From contig NZ_AOLW01000023.1 of NCBI RefSeq assembly GCF_000336615.1, positions 13,597-77,596 on the forward strand: a DNA stretch of 64,000 nucleotides, given 5' to 3'. Under the pieces are notes generated by a model, which worked only from the letters and a program-made list of their open reading frames with translations, was not told the origin of the DNA and ran no database searches. Numbering within the stretch: the stretch's first letter is position 1; the number at the start of each line of letters is the position of its first letter. Source of the stretch: Haloarcula amylolytica JCM 13557. GTDB lineage: Archaea > Halobacteriota > Halobacteria > Halobacteriales > Haloarculaceae. Shown piece by piece: positions 62,172 through 64,000 of the stretch. The position numbers and the translations under genes are program-made.

Positions 62172-62696
62172 ATGGTTAAGACAGGTGGCGAGGGGACAGA
62201 CGACCTCGAACGGCTTGCCGCCGGTTCGGACGACCGCAAAGCATCGTGGAAACAGACGCTGGAAGAGACACAGGCGCTGGCTGACCAGCGGCGCGCTAAC
62301 GGCCGCGAGGCCGTCGTCGTCCCGGCCGGGGACGCGGGCCTGCAGACAGTCGACGACGGTGACGGACTCGAACTCGTGTTCGTCATTCCGGGTAACAAGG
62401 CCGAGGAAGTGACGCGGCTGGTCGAATCGAACCCCCTCGAAGCGTACGACGTGTACCGGCGGACGGTCGGGCAGCAGGTGTTTCTGGCCGTCGAGTACTT
62501 CGATCCGGACGCCGCCTCGCTGTTCATCGCTGGCGCGTACAAACTCCAGGATGCCGGGAACGCGGTTACCGCCGCGAACGACGGTGCGACGTTCCAGACG
62601 TTGCTCAGGAAACTGGACGGGACGCCGGTCGCAACGTTCGACCACGCCGACCGGACGAAGTTCCTCCCGACCGACAGGCTCCCAGTCGAGGAGTAG
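62172..62696 (+). CDS. Conserved haloarchaeal protein (DUF7529-like)
   Basis: 174 residues, soluble. A helical N-terminus (DRKASWKQTLEETQALADQR) and an alpha/beta core (ELVFVIPGNKAEEVTRLVES, VGQQVFLAVEYFDPDAASLF) with no catalytic motif seen. It follows the dpp genes by 37 bp on the same strand. From memory it matches the DUF7529 family. Function unknown. Confidence 0.7.
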   Translation: MVKTGGEGTDDLERLAAGSDDRKASWKQTLEETQALADQRRANGREAVVVPAGDAGLQTVDDGDGLELVFVIPGNKAEEVTRLVESNPLEAYDVYRRTVGQQVFLAVEYFDPDAASLFIAGAYKLQDAGNAVTAANDGATFQTLLRKLDGTPVATFDHADRTKFLPTDRLPVEE

Positions 62697-62845
62697 GGCG
62701 GGTGTCTGAGGGGAAGTGACAGCTGAATCAGTGTGTCACGGTCGCTATCGAGTTCCGCCGACCTGACTGTGGTGGGACGCGATAGGACACCTCGCAGTCC
62801 GAGACCGAAAGGACCATTCACTAGCCCCCGCAGAGTTCAATCTGC

Positions 62846-62930
62846 GCGAGGGTAGCCGAGCTTGGCCAAAGGCGGTGGGCTTAAGACCCGCTCCCGTAGG
62901 GGTCCGTGGGTTCGAATCCCATCCCTCGCA
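62846..62930 (+). tRNA. tRNA-Leu (anticodon TAA)
   Basis: 85 nt with the long variable arm of leucine tRNAs. Acceptor GCGAGGG pairs with CCCTCGC, discriminator A; anticodon loop CTTAAGA with TAA; variable arm GCTCCCGTAGGGGTC; T arm GTGGG-TTCGAAT-CCCAT. CCA is not encoded and no intron is seen. Confidence 0.95.
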
Positions 62931-63314
62931 TTCTGTTGCGAACAATCCGTGAGCAACGAATGTCATCGTGGGATTCGAATCACGGAAATCCGAACGAAGT
63001 GAGGATTTGCATCGGGTTCGAATCCCATCCCTCGGATTCTGCGACGAGTGGACACGAGGAGCGATGCGAGTGGGGTGCAGATTGCCACCGGACGCTGTGC
63101 GCCTGCGATAGTCGCTACAGTAGTCCACAAGAGACAACTTTGGCCGCTGATCTGTGACACACTTGACAGCCTGACTTGGCACAGATGTGGCACAGCTGCG
63201 TCGGTCACAGATTCGGGTGTGACGCTCAGACGGTAGCGTCGAGTGGCTAGCAATTCGAACGGAGACGAACCGGACACGACGCGTTTTTGCACGTCTGTGG
63301 CCTATACCGGCGTA
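62931..63314. other. Gene-free region after tRNA-Leu
   Basis: 384 bp with no convincing gene. It contains the two tRNA-Leu 3' end copies. An 83-codon frame at 62906-63157 reads through the tRNA copies and is not a gene. No integrase gene or insertion sequence end is visible. Confidence 0.7.
63014..63041 (+). repeat. Partial tRNA-Leu 3' end (attachment-site-like copy)
   Basis: 28 bases starting GGGTTCGAATCCCATCCC match 62908-62935 with one mismatch, in the same orientation, and cover the T loop, the T-stem 3' strand, the acceptor 3' strand and 5 bases beyond the gene. Between gene and copy, at 62972-62990, a degraded third copy (GTGGGATTCGAATCACGG) is visible. This pattern is typical of tRNA-targeted integration. 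Confidence 0.85.
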
Positions 63315-63827
63315 ATGACTGATGTGCCAGACGACGTTGCCGAAGCGTTCGACCGACACGATGCGCTCGTCCCGGCCGGGGATAGCTACGCAGTCGAGAC
63401 GACGAACTTCGACGGTCGTGTGACCGCGACTGCGGGCGAGGAGTGGCGGACGAACTACGAGGTGACGGTTAGAGCGCCGTCGCTACAGGCCGCGACAAGC
63501 GACGAGGTCGGTGACGCCGTCATCGACGGCTGGTTCGAGACACTGGAGCGGCGGCTCGAGGACGCGCCGAAAGCGACCCGGACATCTGTCGAACTGGACG
63601 ATTACAGCGTCGTCGAGGACGACGAACAGGTCGTCGTCACGTTCGGGTACACGATGGGCGGCGAACGGCAAGCCGCAGACGTTGCCAAGACCTTCGTCGA
63701 GTACGTCGAAGGGACGTACGTCGAGGGCGTCATTCCCGGCTACGACTACGTTGGCGTCGTGGCTGACCTGCTCGATTCGGCGAGTACCGGCGGGAGCGAA
63801 GGCACCCGCGGCGGGACGCCGCTGTAG
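63315..63827 (+). CDS. Conserved haloarchaeal protein (DUF5813-like)
   Basis: 170 residues from MTDVPDDVAEAFDRHDALVP; upstream in-frame codons lack support. Mixed alpha/beta, very acidic, with ETTNFDGRVTATAGEEWRTN and VVTFGYTMGGERQAADVAKT. From memory it fits DUF5813, a halobacterial family of unknown function. It is convergent with the Lrp-type gene at the window end. Confidence 0.75.
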   Translation: MTDVPDDVAEAFDRHDALVPAGDSYAVETTNFDGRVTATAGEEWRTNYEVTVRAPSLQAATSDEVGDAVIDGWFETLERRLEDAPKATRTSVELDDYSVVEDDEQVVVTFGYTMGGERQAADVAKTFVEYVEGTYVEGVIPGYDYVGVVADLLDSASTGGSEGTRGGTPL

Positions 63828-63866
63828 CTATACGGTTCAGAGCGCCGAAAACCGTGGCCGCGTCGT

Positions 63867-64000
63867 TTAGTCCATCGCGATGTAGGTCTGTGTCGTTTCG
63901 ACGCCCTGGATTTCCTGGATATGTGTCGCTGCGACGTCCTTGACTTCGGCGGGCGTCTCCACGTTCACTTTTGCGATGAAGTCGACGTCACCGGCGACGA
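63867..64000 (-). CDS. Lrp/AsnC-family regulator, C-terminal part (cut by window end)
   Basis: The last 44 codons translate as VAGDVDFIAKVNVETPAEVK, then a helix (DVAATHIQEIQG) and VETTQTYIAMD before the stop. This is the ligand-binding (RAM) domain: GDVDFIAKV strand, helix, then VETTQTYIAM strand. Lrp-type regulators bind amino acids through it. The DNA-binding half lies beyond 64000, or the protein may be a stand-alone RAM domain. Confidence 0.85.
   Translation of the reverse strand, partial: VAGDVDFIAKVNVETPAEVKDVAATHIQEIQGVETTQTYIAMD

Noticed and set aside
62906-63157. 83-codon frame after tRNA-Leu
   Set aside because: It begins inside the tRNA and reads through the duplicated T-arm sequences.
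1-64000. CRISPR array, insertion sequence, prophage or restriction system
   Set aside because: No regularly spaced repeats, no transposase or integrase gene and no methylase or nuclease pair was seen anywhere in the window.

Overview
The window reads as chromosomal DNA of a halophilic archaeon (class Halobacteria). A member of the Haloarculaceae close to Haloarcula is my inference, not something one gene proves. Support comes from GC-rich DNA with AT-rich promoters, strongly acidic proteins, leaderless starts 25-30 nt after TATA-like boxes, Tat-type secretion signals, and haloarchaeal families: CetZ tubulin, halocyanin, HalX response regulator, HalOD1, MptA, fused siroheme decarboxylase, NreA and the RNase HI operon. 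The first 30 bases are not genomic: positions 12-30 are the Tn5 mosaic end used in sequencing libraries, so the window starts at an uncleaned contig edge and its first gene is cut. Layout: 0-11.7 kb is mostly minus strand, with a truncated REC-PAS-GAF-PAS signalling protein, carB, small haloarchaeal proteins, a lipoprotein, a membrane protein and two FAD oxidoreductases. 11.7-16.8 kb has a 7TM histidine kinase divergent from thrB, a second PAS kinase and a 1-Cys peroxiredoxin. 16.8-20.7 kb is the conserved adk - EMC3/TMCO1-like (DUF106) - cmk - cbf5 block. 20.7-28.3 kb is the grpE-dnaK-dnaJ chaperone region, interrupted by about 3.3 kb with duplicated dnaK tails, AT-rich spacers, two regulators, a HalOD1 protein and a pilin-like protein. 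28.3-42.3 kb is a mixed core: MazG-like protein, halocyanin, SRPBCC protein, CetZ, alkaline-phosphatase superfamily enzyme, pyrophosphatase, PadR regulator, rnhA operon, NreA with a PCNA box, and a LMW phosphatase. 42.3-54.5 kb holds tRNA-Ile with a relic copy of its 3' end, FxsA, a cytochrome P450, a DUF255 protein, a TrmB regulator, MptA, a HalX regulator, fused AhbA-AhbB, a TrpD-like protein, an alpha/beta hydrolase, a cyclophilin, a MOSC protein and a three-cysteine ferredoxin. 54.6-62.1 kb is a complete dipeptide/oligopeptide ABC operon (dppA-B-C-D-F) whose genes overlap by 4-8 nt and end in a small membrane protein. The right end has tRNA-Leu, again followed by a copy of its own 3' end, a DUF5813-like protein and the 3' end of an Lrp-type regulator. 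I found no CRISPR array, intact transposon, prophage or defence locus. The best non-standard signals are the two tRNA 3'-end duplications, the repeated dnaK 3' tail, the interrupted chaperone cluster, a fold-rich segment filling a convergent spacer at 26401-26483, and the P450 / three-cysteine ferredoxin pairing.
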